DNA from: Chitinophaga hostae | GTDB lineage: Bacteria > Bacteroidota > Bacteroidia > Chitinophagales > Chitinophagaceae | Direction of reading: 5' to 3' | DNA: 64,000 nucleotides | Assembly (NCBI RefSeq): GCF_018224885.1 | Contig: NZ_JAGTXB010000011.1 | Location: 1-64,000, forward strand | Part shown: positions 34,296 to 44,105 of the stretch, piece by piece | Layout: every line of letters starts with the position of its first letter | How positions within the stretch are numbered: position 1 is the stretch's first letter | The notes under the pieces: model-generated | The model's input: the letters and a program-made list of their open reading frames with translations, nothing else | What the model was told of the DNA's origin: nothing | Database searches by the model: none | Translations under genes and position numbers: made by a program

Positions 34296-35231
34296 TCAGT
34301 ATAACTGCCCTGTACCTCCCTGTAGTAAAGGATTATCAGGGTTCAGCATGCCGCTGCGCCCCAGCCATTTCATGATGGTGAGCATCCACACATCCACGGG
34401 CAGTTTCAACACAAACCCGTGATCGCCTTCCGGGTAGATATGCATTTCAGCAGGAACATGCTGATGCCGTAACGCCTGGTAAAACAACAGGGCATTGTCT
34501 ACATCTACCACTTTATCATCGCCTGTATGAAAGATAATGGTGGGGGGCGTTTGCGGTGTTACCTGCCGGTCGTTGGAGTAGTATTTCACTGTCAGCTCAT
34601 CCGGGTTATCACCCAGTAAACGTTTGCGGGAACCGGCATGTGTAAGGTTCTTTTCCATGCTTATCACCGGGTATACGAGGATCATAAAATCAGGGCGCAG
34701 GTTCAAACCTGCGTTGGCGGGTAATACCGGGCGATCGAAATGCGTTCCTGCCGTAGAAGCCAGGTGGCCGCCGGCAGAGAAGCCCATGATGCCTACCCTT
34801 TTGGGATCGATATTCCATTGCTGTGCGCGTGTGCGGATGATTTTCATCGCTTCCTGTGCATCCTGCAGCGGGCCGCTGCTTTTATCGGTCATGATCTTAT
34901 CGGCTGGCAGGCGATACTTGAGTACAAAGGCAGCAATGCCTTGTTGCTGAAAGTATTCGGCAATATTTAACCCTTCACGTTGCAACACCAAGGAAGAGTA
35001 TCCACCTCCGGGGCAAATGAGCACGGCGGTGCCGGTGGCTTTTTCCTTAGGAGGCAGATAAAGCGCGAGCGTTGGCACACTGGTGAGGGCGCGGCTGTTA
35101 TATTTATCGGTGGTTTCTTCATCCGGTGAAGCAATTCCTCCGGGAGGAAGACCGGCATATAATGGTATTACATTTTGTGCGTTGGCAAAGATGGCAACAA
35201 AACAAAAGAGAAAGGTAAAGAGGGCACGCAT
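34296..35231 (-). CDS. Exported alpha/beta-hydrolase, acetylesterase-like
   Basis: Serine esterase, probably removing acetyl groups from rhamnose-containing pectin or xylan. Signal peptide 1-18. HGGG-like oxyanion loop VLICPGGGYSSL, nucleophile IMGFSAGGHLAST, Asp in HTGDDKVVDVDNA and His in EGDHGFVL complete the triad. Its place in the rhamnose operon supports pectin rather than xylan. 311 aa. Confidence 0.87.
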   Translation of the reverse strand: MRALFTFLFCFVAIFANAQNVIPLYAGLPPGGIASPDEETTDKYNSRALTSVPTLALYLPPKEKATGTAVLICPGGGYSSLVLQREGLNIAEYFQQQGIAAFVLKYRLPADKIMTDKSSGPLQDAQEAMKIIRTRAQQWNIDPKRVGIMGFSAGGHLASTAGTHFDRPVLPANAGLNLRPDFMILVYPVISMEKNLTHAGSRKRLLGDNPDELTVKYYSNDRQVTPQTPPTIIFHTGDDKVVDVDNALLFYQALRHQHVPAEMHIYPEGDHGFVLKLPVDVWMLTIMKWLGRSGMLNPDNPLLQGGTGQLY

Positions 35232-35265
35232 AGCATTATTTATTGATCATAATTTAACCAAAACT

Positions 35266-36663
35266 TCAGAAAGTAACATCATGTGTTGCCGAATAATATT
35301 TCAATGCGATCAGATCGTTCGGCAATGGCTTGCTATTCCATGCAGTATGGATGGCGAGTGCCGCTCCCATGGCAGTAGCCTGCGCCATAGATGCAGCAAA
35401 GATTTCCATCTCCGGAAAAAATGCAGCCAGCAAATTCATGTAAATAGCATTTTTGCTGAACCCACCGTCAACGAATACACGTTTTACGGCAGAGCCTTTC
35501 AGTACTCTTTTGGTAGCCAGGTATTGCGCGTTGGCAATATCGAGCATCAGCTGATGATACGCTGCTGTATCGGATGCAAATGACGACAAGTCGCGCTGAC
35601 CGAATACGGTTACCTGTAACAGTTCCGGATGAGATGTTAACAGTGTATCTTCTCTTTTATTGCGTTCTTTTAACTGTTGGATAACGTTACTATCGAATTC
35701 AACATTGCGGTAGCGCCCCGGATGCTGGTTAAAGTGATCGGCTATACGTTTTACCTGTTGCTCATGTTCATACCCGGCAAACAGTCGCGACGCCTTTACC
35801 GGTTTGCCCTGGAAAGTCATATAACAGAGGCAGTCGGCCGCCAGTTCTTCGTCCGTAAGCGGCGTATCATTAAACGGGTTTAAGCTGATACACCAGGTGC
35901 CGGTAGAGATCAGCACAAAAGGTTCCTGGAAATTAACCAGGTAAGGAATAAGCGCAGCGGAGCTGTCGTGCAGCCCGGTGCCTACTACATAGCTATTGCC
36001 GGGAAATGCCGCGGGCATTACTTCTCCGGAGGAAAAAAGAGGCGCCAGCTTTTCCAGCACCCCTTCCTTTATTACCCACGTATGATAATTATTTTGCTGA
36101 AAATCCCATAGGTTGGTGTGGCATCCTATGCTGGTAATATCCGAGCAGGCAACGCCGGACAGCAGGTAGCTCATGTACTGCGGTAAGTGCAGCGCGTACT
36201 TCACCTTTTCATACACTTCAGGGCGTGTATGTTTGAGGCGGTACAACTGCATACCGGAGTTCAGGCTGCCCAACACCGGTGACGCTGCCTGGATGGAGAA
36301 TGCCTGTTCGCCGCCATACTGCTGATAGAACTGTTCTCCGAGAGCGATCGGATAATCTTTCAGGTAGCTGTACAGCGGTGTTAATGGGCGCCCTTCTTCA
36401 TCAATATACACGAGGCTGGCGCCATAGGCAGAAAAATTGATGGCTTTAACTACCAGGTCCTTTCTGCGAAAGACTTCCCTCAAGGAGTCAAACACAGAGA
36501 GGCGAAGGCTTTCCAGGTTTTCGCAGGGCGCTCCATCTTCATCCGTTGTTTCCGTAAAACGGGCTGTTCGCTCAAAGACGATGCGGTACTGTTCATCAAA
36601 GAGAAACAGCTTTTTGTTGGTTTTGCCAACATCAAAAATGGCTATAACGGGAATTTCGCTCAT
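35266..36663 (-). CDS. FGGY carbohydrate kinase, rhamnulokinase-like
   Basis: Phosphorylates L-rhamnulose at C1, making the substrate for the aldolase encoded beside it. N-terminal actin-like ATPase domain opens with VIAIFDVGKTNKKLFLFDEQ; second-domain signature VFVDGGFSKNAIYMNLLAAFF. The kinase carries VLISTGTWCISLNPFND in between. 465 aa. The rhamnulokinase assignment rests mostly on neighbourhood, since FGGY subfamilies (rhamnulo-, fuculokinase) are close. Confidence 0.88.
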   Translation of the reverse strand: MSEIPVIAIFDVGKTNKKLFLFDEQYRIVFERTARFTETTDEDGAPCENLESLRLSVFDSLREVFRRKDLVVKAINFSAYGASLVYIDEEGRPLTPLYSYLKDYPIALGEQFYQQYGGEQAFSIQAASPVLGSLNSGMQLYRLKHTRPEVYEKVKYALHLPQYMSYLLSGVACSDITSIGCHTNLWDFQQNNYHTWVIKEGVLEKLAPLFSSGEVMPAAFPGNSYVVGTGLHDSSAALIPYLVNFQEPFVLISTGTWCISLNPFNDTPLTDEELAADCLCYMTFQGKPVKASRLFAGYEHEQQVKRIADHFNQHPGRYRNVEFDSNVIQQLKERNKREDTLLTSHPELLQVTVFGQRDLSSFASDTAAYHQLMLDIANAQYLATKRVLKGSAVKRVFVDGGFSKNAIYMNLLAAFFPEMEIFAASMAQATAMGAALAIHTAWNSKPLPNDLIALKYYSATHDVTF

Positions 36664-36678
36664 AACAATTTTAAATGG

Positions 36679-37953
36679 TTACAGACCGGTGGCCATAGTT
36701 TTCAATCCTCTTTGCTGTACCAGGTTCGCTCTCACTTTTTCTGAACGATACAAAGCCAGTGGTTGCAATGCGCCGCCGGCTTGCAGTCGCGCTGCAGCTA
36801 CCAGTGGACGGACATCCGTACGGAATGCCTGTTGTAATATTTCCTGTGCTGTTACCACATCATTATCCTGTTGTGCTGCCAGCAATTTTTTGCGGTCTAC
36901 CAGCAATGCCTGCGCATAGCTGATCATGATCGCTTCCACTGATTGCAGCAGGTCTTCCAGCGGATCCTTCACATTGTGTGAAGCGTCGATCATCCAGCCC
37001 AGATCAGTATTATGGTTCATGCCTCTTGCATCCATCCCGTCTACCAGTTCATTAAAAATGAGAAACAGCTGGTAGGGTTTGATGCTGCCTACGGTGAGGT
37101 CATCGTCTCCGAATTTGGAATCATTGAAGTGAAAGCCCCCGAGCTTACCTTCCATCAGCAGCAGTGAAACGATCTGTTCGATGTTGGCATTGGGCAGGTG
37201 ATGACCCAGATCCACGAGGGAATAAGCTTTCGGGCCCAGTTTATTGGCGTACAGCAGCGACTGGCCCCAGTCGCCCACCGTAGTGGAATAAAAGTTAGGT
37301 TCTGCTGCTTTGTACTCTACAAATACCTTCCAGTTATCGGGTAATGCAGCGTAAATTTCCTGGAGTCCTTCCAGGGTATTCTGGAAAGCGTGGCGGAAGT
37401 TTAGCTGTCCGGGAAAGCAGGAGCCATCAGACAACCAAACGGTCAGTGCTTCCGATCCCAGTTCCACGCCATGCCTGATCACTTCAATATTATGTTCCAC
37501 GGCTTGTTTACGCACAGCTTTATTGACATGCTGCAACGAACCGAATTTATAGCTGTGTTGTTGTCCGGGCTGGTCCTGGAAGGTGTTGGAGTTCATGGCG
37601 TCGAAACGCAGACCATGCTGCGCTGCCACGGCTTTTATATGTGCCGCGTTGGAGGGCACATCCCAGGGAATGTGCAGGGATATGGCGCCGCTGGACTGAT
37701 TGAGCTGGTGCAGCAGCCCTACGTCTTCGATTTTTTCTTCGAGGCTGCGTGGTTCCCCTCCGCCGGGGAAGCGACCAAAGCGGGTACCACCGGTGCCGAG
37801 CGCCCAGCTGGGGATGCCCACCTGGAAAGCCGCGAGCCGTTGCAGTATTTCCGTTGTTTGTGGTATTTCGCCGGCAATGTAGTCGAATGCACGCCGATGG
37901 GTGGCCATCAGTGCATCATTATGTTCGGCTATTTTATATTTTTCTATTAGCAT
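36679..37953 (-). CDS. rhaI: L-rhamnose isomerase, Pseudomonas-type
   Basis: Converts L-rhamnose to L-rhamnulose. TIM-barrel isomerase of the Pseudomonas stutzeri RhaI type: LGTGGTRFGRFPGGGEPRS, SLHIPWDVPSN, FVEYKAAEPNFYSTTVGDW, SLVDLGHHLPNANIEQI and GGFHFNDSKFGDDDLTVG supply the metal ligands (Glu, Asp, His, Asp). 424 aa. Between the kinase and the aldolase-dehydrogenase genes, so the operon has each step of the pathway. Confidence 0.92.
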   Translation of the reverse strand: MLIEKYKIAEHNDALMATHRRAFDYIAGEIPQTTEILQRLAAFQVGIPSWALGTGGTRFGRFPGGGEPRSLEEKIEDVGLLHQLNQSSGAISLHIPWDVPSNAAHIKAVAAQHGLRFDAMNSNTFQDQPGQQHSYKFGSLQHVNKAVRKQAVEHNIEVIRHGVELGSEALTVWLSDGSCFPGQLNFRHAFQNTLEGLQEIYAALPDNWKVFVEYKAAEPNFYSTTVGDWGQSLLYANKLGPKAYSLVDLGHHLPNANIEQIVSLLLMEGKLGGFHFNDSKFGDDDLTVGSIKPYQLFLIFNELVDGMDARGMNHNTDLGWMIDASHNVKDPLEDLLQSVEAIMISYAQALLVDRKKLLAAQQDNDVVTAQEILQQAFRTDVRPLVAAARLQAGGALQPLALYRSEKVRANLVQQRGLKTMATGL

Positions 37954-37987
37954 GATTCAGTTTTTAAAGCAGGATAAAATACTGTTT

Positions 37988-40114
37988 TTATCTCACAAAG
38001 GCCATGGCTACGCCGCCGTCGACATTGAGTACATTACCGGTAGCTTTGTTCAGCAAACCGCCTACGAAAGCATAGCAGGCGTTAGCAATATCTTCGGGTA
38101 CAATGATTTCATTCAGCAGTGTCCGTTTGGCATAAAACGCAGGCAGTTCTTCCACTTTTACACCGTAAGCTTTGGCACGGCCTTCCGCCCAGGCGCCCGC
38201 CCATATTTTACTGTCGGAGATCACCGCGTCGGGGTTTACCACGTTAACGCGTATACGATCTTTTCCCAGTTCGGCCGCATTGAGACGGCTGAGGTGCAGT
38301 TGTGCGGCTTTGGCAGAGCCATAGCCGGCGTTATTGGGTCCGGATACCAGGGCGTTTTTGCTGACAATATTCAGCACATCGCCACCGGTTCCCTGTTTAC
38401 GCATAATGTCTGCCCCTGCTTGCGTAACAAGGAACTGTCCTTTTACCAAAACATCGTAGAGCAGGTCCCAGTCTTTTTCGGTATGATCTTCCAGTGGTTT
38501 GGAAATAGAGAGACCGGCGCAGTTAACCACGATATCTACGCCACCAAAGGCCAGTACGGCGGTATTGTAGGTTTTATGAATGGAGGCGGCGTCGGTTACA
38601 TCGAGCAGGTCAGCGGCGAATACGTCTTTACCGTAAAGTTTATTGAATTCTTCCGTGGCGGTGGCGAGGCGTTGTGCATCATTATCGTTGATCACTACTA
38701 CGGCGCCTTCTTCCGCAAACTTTTTAGCGATGGCTTTACCAATACCACCGGCGCTGCCGGTAACCAGGGCGATGCGGCCGGTGAGGGCTTTGGGTTTAGG
38801 CATGCGTTGCAGCTTTGCTTCTTCCAGCAGCCAGTATTCAATATTAAACGCTTCCTGTCGCGGCAGGGAGGTATATGCTGAAATGGCTTCCGCCCCTTTC
38901 ATTACATTGATGGCATTGATATAAAATTCTGCCGCTACCCTGGCAGTTTGTTTATCCTTTGCGAAGGTAAACATACCTACTCCGGGATAGAGGATCACTA
39001 CCGGGTTAGGATCCCGCATTGCGGGGCTGTTAGGATGTTTACAGGTGTTGTAATAGTCGGTATACATCATGCGGTAGGCATCAAAGAGCGGGGCCAGTCC
39101 GGATTTTACGGCTGCCACGTCGGTGAGGGCTGCATCCGGGGCCAGGTTCAATACCAGCGGACTTATTTTGGTGCGCAGGAAGTGATCCGGGCAGCTGGTG
39201 CCCAGGGGAGCCAGCCGGTCGAGGTCGTTGGAGTTGATAAACTCCAGCACTCGTGCATCGTCGGTAAAGTGCCCCACCATTTTCTGCTGTGAGGAGCAGT
39301 AGCCCCGCAAAACCGGCGCCAATGCCCCTGCCTGGGCCTTGCGTGCTTCGGATGACAGCGCCCCGATTTTTGCCCCTCCAAATACCGGTTTATGACGGCC
39401 CGTATTTTTATCGAGGTACTCGGCACAGCGTTCTATTACCTCCAGGGTATTGATATAGCTTTCATAGGCCGTATCGCCCCAGGTAAAGAGACCATGCGAG
39501 CCAAGCATGATACCCCGGATGCCGGGGTTTTCATCGAGGCATTGTTTCAGTTGCAGGCCCAGATCGAAGCCGGGTTTCTGCCAGGGCACCCAACCGATGC
39601 TGCCATTGAATAACTCCTGTGTGATCTTTTTACCATCTTTGGCTGCCGCGATAGCGATAGCGGCATCCGGATGCAGGTGATCGATATGTTTAAATGGAAG
39701 AAATCCGTGGAGTGGGGTGTCGATAGAAGGCGCTTTGGAGCTGAGGTCATAGATGCAGTGGTTAAACAATTCCACCATCTCATCTTCATGGGCGATGCCC
39801 CGGTAAATACCCTTCAGGCTGCGAAGGCGATCTACATACAGGGCAGCCAGCCCGCTTTTTTTAAGGGTACCCAGGTCCCCGCCGGAACCTTTTACCCACA
39901 TCACTTCTACCTGCTCTCCCGTTAATGGGTCTTTAGCCATGGCTTTACAGGAGGTATTCCCTCCTCCATAGTTGGTGAGCCGCAGATCAGCTCCGAGTAA
40001 ATTGGAACGATAGATCAACAAGGCTACTTCGTCTCCAGCCATGCCGGCTGCTGTTGCTTCATCCCATAAATAGCTGACATGCCTGAATTGCGTGGTAGTT
40101 CCATCTAAAGACAT
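37988..40114 (-). CDS. Bifunctional rhamnulose-1-phosphate aldolase / lactaldehyde dehydrogenase
   Basis: A 708-aa fusion. Residues ~30-320 form the class II aldolase domain, with the metal site in [16 protein letters not shown] and GSHGLFTWGDT. Residues ~430-705 form a short-chain dehydrogenase: NAD-binding ALVTGSAGGIGKAIAKKF, catalytic YxxxK in GYGSAKAAQLHLSR, and a preceding Ser in NIVSKNAL. The fusion cleaves rhamnulose-1-phosphate to dihydroxyacetone phosphate and L-lactaldehyde and oxidises the latter to L-lactate, as known from the RhaEW-type enzyme. No frame break. Confidence 0.92.
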   Translation of the reverse strand: MSLDGTTTQFRHVSYLWDEATAAGMAGDEVALLIYRSNLLGADLRLTNYGGGNTSCKAMAKDPLTGEQVEVMWVKGSGGDLGTLKKSGLAALYVDRLRSLKGIYRGIAHEDEMVELFNHCIYDLSSKAPSIDTPLHGFLPFKHIDHLHPDAAIAIAAAKDGKKITQELFNGSIGWVPWQKPGFDLGLQLKQCLDENPGIRGIMLGSHGLFTWGDTAYESYINTLEVIERCAEYLDKNTGRHKPVFGGAKIGALSSEARKAQAGALAPVLRGYCSSQQKMVGHFTDDARVLEFINSNDLDRLAPLGTSCPDHFLRTKISPLVLNLAPDAALTDVAAVKSGLAPLFDAYRMMYTDYYNTCKHPNSPAMRDPNPVVILYPGVGMFTFAKDKQTARVAAEFYINAINVMKGAEAISAYTSLPRQEAFNIEYWLLEEAKLQRMPKPKALTGRIALVTGSAGGIGKAIAKKFAEEGAVVVINDNDAQRLATATEEFNKLYGKDVFAADLLDVTDAASIHKTYNTAVLAFGGVDIVVNCAGLSISKPLEDHTEKDWDLLYDVLVKGQFLVTQAGADIMRKQGTGGDVLNIVSKNALVSGPNNAGYGSAKAAQLHLSRLNAAELGKDRIRVNVVNPDAVISDSKIWAGAWAEGRAKAYGVKVEELPAFYAKRTLLNEIIVPEDIANACYAFVGGLLNKATGNVLNVDGGVAMAFVR

Positions 40115-40157
40115 ACTATATAATTTTAACGTTTTTTAATTGTGATAATATTGCGGG

Positions 40158-41213
40158 TTAATTTTCCAGTGAATTGCCATATCCCACCAGGACTACAGAA
40201 AGAATAATAGTGAATATACCGAGTGAAATAGTTGCGAATGTTTTCCTGCTGGCGTTTTTCCATTCCTTCAGCACAAAGCCCCACATGCCCGAAATCAGGA
40301 TAATAAAAGCCATATGCAGTATCCATGAGCTGGCATCGTTGCCAAGCTTACTTTCCCCCATGCCATAGAAAAAGAATTGCAGGAACCAGGTGGTTCCGGC
40401 GATGGCGGCGAACACATAATTTTTTACCAGGGGCGTTTCCTTATTTGTATAATCGTTGAAAGACTGATTCCGGGTGTTCAGGATCATGCACCAGATAAAA
40501 TTGGTAGTAAGTCCGCCTAACATGATCACTACAAAAATAACATTGTTCCTGAACAAAGGGTTCGCGTTATTAGCCTCCGCGGCCTTCCCCATACTGTTAC
40601 CCGCACTGATGGCAAAGCTCATACAGGCACTGAGTATGCCGGAAACAATAGCCACGGCCAATCCCTTCCGCAGATCAAATTCCTTTATGCATTCAGTTTT
40701 CTGTTCGGCGGATAGTTCTTTTTCCTTCAGCATCCCTGCCCGGCCGCAGATGGCGATCCCCACCAGGCATACCGCTACGCCAAGCAATACATAGGCCCCT
40801 CTGCTGGTGTGCAGCATGGCGCCAAAAGTGTTAGGATCGTTGGTAAACAGCCCCCTGTAAATGGGGGGAATGAGCGCTCCAAAAGCGGAACAGAAGCCCA
40901 AAGCCACGGCCATTCCCAGCGACATGCCCAGGTACCGCATGGACAATCCAAAGGTTAACCCGCCAATACCCCATAATACGCCGAGGAAATAAGTCCAGAA
41001 AAGAACGCTGCCTTCCGTGCTCCGGATAATATCCATAAAGCCGGGAACAGTAAGCCACGCTGCCACCAAAGGTACCACCAGCCAGGAAAATATCCCTCCC
41101 ACGATCCAGTAACTTTCCCAGCTCCAGCCCTTCACTTTTTTGTAAGGGATATAAAAACTGCCGGATGCGAATCCACCTATAAAGTGGAATAAAACTCCCA
41201 ATAAAGCCTGCAT
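40158..41213 (-). CDS. rhaT: L-rhamnose/H+ symporter
   Basis: A 351-aa inner-membrane symporter with about ten transmembrane helices. The start MQALLGVLFHFIGGFASGSF is chosen because the conserved block IPYKKVKGWSWESYWIVGG follows directly, as in E. coli RhaT. The frame stays open 35 codons upstream, but that part is not RhaT-like. First gene of the rhamnose operon; the divergent GntR-type regulator begins 181 nt away. Confidence 0.92.
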   Translation of the reverse strand: MQALLGVLFHFIGGFASGSFYIPYKKVKGWSWESYWIVGGIFSWLVVPLVAAWLTVPGFMDIIRSTEGSVLFWTYFLGVLWGIGGLTFGLSMRYLGMSLGMAVALGFCSAFGALIPPIYRGLFTNDPNTFGAMLHTSRGAYVLLGVAVCLVGIAICGRAGMLKEKELSAEQKTECIKEFDLRKGLAVAIVSGILSACMSFAISAGNSMGKAAEANNANPLFRNNVIFVVIMLGGLTTNFIWCMILNTRNQSFNDYTNKETPLVKNYVFAAIAGTTWFLQFFFYGMGESKLGNDASSWILHMAFIILISGMWGFVLKEWKNASRKTFATISLGIFTIILSVVLVGYGNSLEN

Positions 41214-41280
41214 AATAACGTTGTAATTTGTAACGTGGAAAACTATTGTTTCATAAAAATAAAGCATGTATAATTTTAAA

Positions 41281-41298
41281 CTGTCATGGACTGTCATG
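41281..41298 (+). promoter_or_regulatory. Direct repeat in the rhaT-regulator intergenic region
   Basis: CTGTCATG occurs twice in direct order with a 2-bp spacer (41281-41288 and 41291-41298), i.e. one helical turn apart, in the 181-bp gap between the divergent rhamnose operon and its GntR-type regulator. It is a candidate operator; no binding site of this regulator family was matched. Confidence 0.4.
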
Positions 41299-41394
41299 CT
41301 TCCAATATCCTTTACCAATTGTAGAATTAAATTACTATCATTGTCGGGAAAAGTTGCTGACAGCTAATTCCACGAGACTAATATCTATAGCGCC

Positions 41395-42426
41395 ATGAAA
41401 CAACATCCGATTTTCAAGTATTTATTTATAGATGATTTTTCTGCTACACCCAAATATTACCAGCTGGCCAACTCTATTATCAAAGCAATTGTAGACCAGA
41501 AAGTGCAGCAGGATGATATTTTACCTTCTATCAATGAAGTAAGCTATGCTTTTGAAATATCGCGGGATACTGCCGAAAAGGCCTATAAATACCTCAAAGG
41601 CCTGGGGATACTGGGATCTGTTCCAGGCAAAGGTTACTATGTACAGCAAACCAATCTCGACCAGCAATATAAAATACTGCTCCTGTTCAACAAACTGAGC
41701 GAACACAAAAAAATCATTTATGATTCTTTTGCGGACAAGCTTGGGGAGCAGGCGAATATTGATTTTTATATTTACAACAGCGACTTCAGTTTATTCAAAA
41801 AGCTGCTGTCGCAAAATATCAACGAATATACGCATATTGTTATCCTCCCGCATTTCAGGGAGCGCTGGGAGCATGTAGATGAAGTGATTAACACCATTCC
41901 CAAGGAGAAGCTGATATTGCTGGATAAAAAATTAAAGGGGGTAACCGGCGAATACGGCGCTGTATATGAAAACTTCCAGGAAGATATTTATGGCGCCCTG
42001 GAGCAGGCCAGGGACCGGCTGCAGCAATACCACACCCTTAAAATCATTTACCCGGAAAACACCTATTACCCGGAAGAAATATACGAGGGCTTTGCACAGT
42101 TTTGCCAGAACTATGCTTTCAACAGCAAAAAAGTAAGCGAGATTGAAGAAGAGGATATACAACCGGGAGATGTATACATCAACCTGCGGGAAAATGACCT
42201 GGTGCTGCTGATAGAAAGAATTATTTCCCTGAACCTCCGGATTGGCAAGGATGTAGGGGTTATTTCCTATAATGAAACGCCATTAAAAAAATTTATCCTG
42301 AACGGCATTACCACCATATCTACTGATTTTAAGTGTATGGGAGAAATGGCTGCACAGCTGATACAAGACCATTCCCGGGCGCAGATTGAGGTTCCGTTTT
42401 ATGTTACCATGCGGGCTTCCCTGTAA
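41395..42426 (+). CDS. GntR-type regulator with sugar-binding-like domain, probable rhamnose regulator
   Basis: A 343-aa regulator: GntR winged HTH (about 20-85; PKYYQLANSIIKAIVDQK, LPSINEVSYAFEISRDTAEKAYKYLKG) followed by a periplasmic-binding-protein-like effector domain (LacI type, FIYNSDFSLFKKLL to the C-terminus). Such GntR/LacI-fold hybrids regulate sugar operons in Bacteroidota, and its location divergent from rhaT makes rhamnose or rhamnulose the likely effector. Confidence 0.88.
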   Translation: MKQHPIFKYLFIDDFSATPKYYQLANSIIKAIVDQKVQQDDILPSINEVSYAFEISRDTAEKAYKYLKGLGILGSVPGKGYYVQQTNLDQQYKILLLFNKLSEHKKIIYDSFADKLGEQANIDFYIYNSDFSLFKKLLSQNINEYTHIVILPHFRERWEHVDEVINTIPKEKLILLDKKLKGVTGEYGAVYENFQEDIYGALEQARDRLQQYHTLKIIYPENTYYPEEIYEGFAQFCQNYAFNSKKVSEIEEEDIQPGDVYINLRENDLVLLIERIISLNLRIGKDVGVISYNETPLKKFILNGITTISTDFKCMGEMAAQLIQDHSRAQIEVPFYVTMRASL

Positions 42427-42459
42427 ATTATCTACCTTTGGGGAGATAAAAAGGGCAAC

Positions 42460-42687
42460 ATGCAAATATCCAACGATCCGCTGCACGGACTTACACTCGA
42501 GAAAATAGTGACTCACCTTTACGAAAGCTATGGATGGGAAGCGCTGGGACAACAAATCAGGATCAACTGTTTTACCAGCAATCCGTCTGTGCAAAGCAGT
42601 TTAAAATTCCTGAGAAAAACGCCATGGGCGAGGAAGAAAGTAGAAGATTTTTATGTGTATTCCCTGAGAAAAAATAAACTTAAATAA
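42460..42687 (+). CDS. VF530-family DNA-binding protein (DUF2132)
   Basis: A 75-aa protein with the VF530 signature: [28 protein letters not shown] (DPLHGLTLE and [10 protein letters not shown] blocks), [24 protein letters not shown]. Members are small helical DNA-binding proteins of unknown role. Start ATG follows a 33-nt gap after the rhamnose regulator and could be co-transcribed with it. Confidence 0.92.
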   Translation: MQISNDPLHGLTLEKIVTHLYESYGWEALGQQIRINCFTSNPSVQSSLKFLRKTPWARKKVEDFYVYSLRKNKLK

Positions 42688-42723
42688 CACCGGCGTACCT
42701 GCAGCTTCCCCAGCTGCAGGTTG

Positions 42724-43242
42724 TTAGAACTTTATCTTCAGCCCCAATTCCTTTTTCATTGTCAGCAACGCCTCTGCATTGCCTTGGGCATCATCCACCG
42801 GGTGGTGCGTATGCCTGGTTTTCCGCAGGTGCTTGAACGTTGTAAAGGTATCTTTCGTCATTCCTTTATATAAGCTGCCCAGGTTCTGTGAACTGAAGCC
42901 GAAAGGATTTTCACCCAGGAAATGATGAAAATACCAGCAGATGAACATCCAGTCGAAACCGTTGTTATCGCTGATAAAAATGGGCCGGTCCTTACTCACG
43001 GACAGGATCCAGTTCTTAAATTGCAGCATTACTGTTGCGGGATCTTCAAAGGCAAGCGTTTCCTCCCTGGTATGATTGGATACCGCCAGCGCTTCGGGAA
43101 TATACCGTTCTGAAATGGGTTTCAGCTGACCGTAGAAAGTTTTGTCCAGCTGCTCATTTACCAGTACTGCGCCAAATGAAATCATAGAAAAATCGCCAGG
43201 TATAGGTCCGTCACTTTCCACGTCCACCATAATAAAAGCCAT
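42724..43242 (-). CDS. DEDDh-type 3'-5' exonuclease-like protein
   Basis: A 172-aa protein with the RNase-T/DnaQ fold: ExoI-like MVDVESDGPIPG (Asp-x-Glu metal ligands), SDNNGFDWMFICWYF (second Asp), and HHPVDDAQGNAEAL (catalytic His and last Asp). Likely degrades single-stranded DNA or RNA 3' ends; the substrate is unknown. Monocistronic. Confidence 0.88.
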   Translation of the reverse strand: MAFIMVDVESDGPIPGDFSMISFGAVLVNEQLDKTFYGQLKPISERYIPEALAVSNHTREETLAFEDPATVMLQFKNWILSVSKDRPIFISDNNGFDWMFICWYFHHFLGENPFGFSSQNLGSLYKGMTKDTFTTFKHLRKTRHTHHPVDDAQGNAEALLTMKKELGLKIKF

Positions 43243-43372
43243 GTGATACAGGTTTGTTTTTTGGGTTAAACAATATGTTATTCATCTCACAAAAATATAA
43301 TACATAATTATATCTGCAAAATTGGACCCCATATCGCTTTGGAAAAAATATTATCTTTTGCAAAAGTCTGTT

Positions 43373-43900
43373 ATGAGAAATATCTTTTTGGTGGTGGTTG
43401 CCCTTTGCTTATTTCGTTGTGACGTTGCCCGCAGCCAGGCACCCGGCAAGCGGACTATCCACGTAAAAAACATATGCCGGCAAATTGACCGGGATACTAC
43501 TTTCCGGAAGATAACCATCGAAAAAGACCTGCCCTTTTTCTCCCCTGCCACCATCAGCAGCCGCTTAACGGGCTATTACAAAGACAGCTCACTGGTAAAG
43601 ATGCGACTGCGTTGTAAGACCAAAGATGCCATTGAAATATTTGATTACTATTATGAAAACAATGCACTCATTCATGTATACAATGAATATTGGGGGCCGC
43701 GTTTCGGCAAGAGCGGGAAACGTATTCCGAATAAATATGAAAGTAACTTCCACGGCTATTACTACTTTCTCAACGGGCAATTAACAGACGAAATATCGAC
43801 GGGGCATAACCGGTTTGAATCAGATGAAATTTCTGCGGAAACGGAGTTACAGAAAGAAGCGGCCGCCTGCAAAGCGATGCTGCGGAACGCCCAACATTGA
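43373..43900 (+). CDS. Exported protein of unknown function
   Basis: A 175-aa protein with signal peptide (FLVVVALCLFRCDVARSQ). The mature part shows alternating basic/aromatic stretches (RLTGYYKDSSLVKMRLRCK, HVYNEYWGPRFGKSGKRIPNKY, FHGYYYFLNGQLTDEIS) that suggest repeated antiparallel beta-strands, as in toxin-immunity or MORN-like proteins, but no family was recognised. The start is the ATG before the signal; the frame is open 17 codons upstream. A terminator follows. Confidence 0.68.
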   Translation: MRNIFLVVVALCLFRCDVARSQAPGKRTIHVKNICRQIDRDTTFRKITIEKDLPFFSPATISSRLTGYYKDSSLVKMRLRCKTKDAIEIFDYYYENNALIHVYNEYWGPRFGKSGKRIPNKYESNFHGYYYFLNGQLTDEISTGHNRFESDEISAETELQKEAAACKAMLRNAQH

Positions 43901-43901
43901 A

Positions 43902-43936
43902 AAAGGCATCCCGGCTATGCTAGGATGCCTTTAACG
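43902..43936 (+). terminator. Terminator after the exported unknown protein
   Basis: Perfect 10-bp stem AAAGGCATCC / GGATGCCTTT with an 11-nt loop, starting at the stop codon of the gene. The T-run is short, so efficiency is uncertain. Confidence 0.7.
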
Positions 43937-44105
43937 CCAAAGCGTTAACAGATTCTTTTATGGAGCCGTCCGGATTAAAATAAATTAATCTCAGGTGTCC
44001 ATGAATATTCTGTAGATAGCATGAATACCTCCTTTTCTTTGGTGAGTAATGAAATTACAGGAAAATTCCCGAAATAAAACACGCTACTGAAAAAACTTTT
44101 TTCAA

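Noticed and set aside
37901-38881. Open frame of 326 aa antisense to the aldolase/dehydrogenase gene
   Set aside because: Opposite strand of the clearly conserved RhaD-type fusion; no family resemblance, composition typical of antisense frames.
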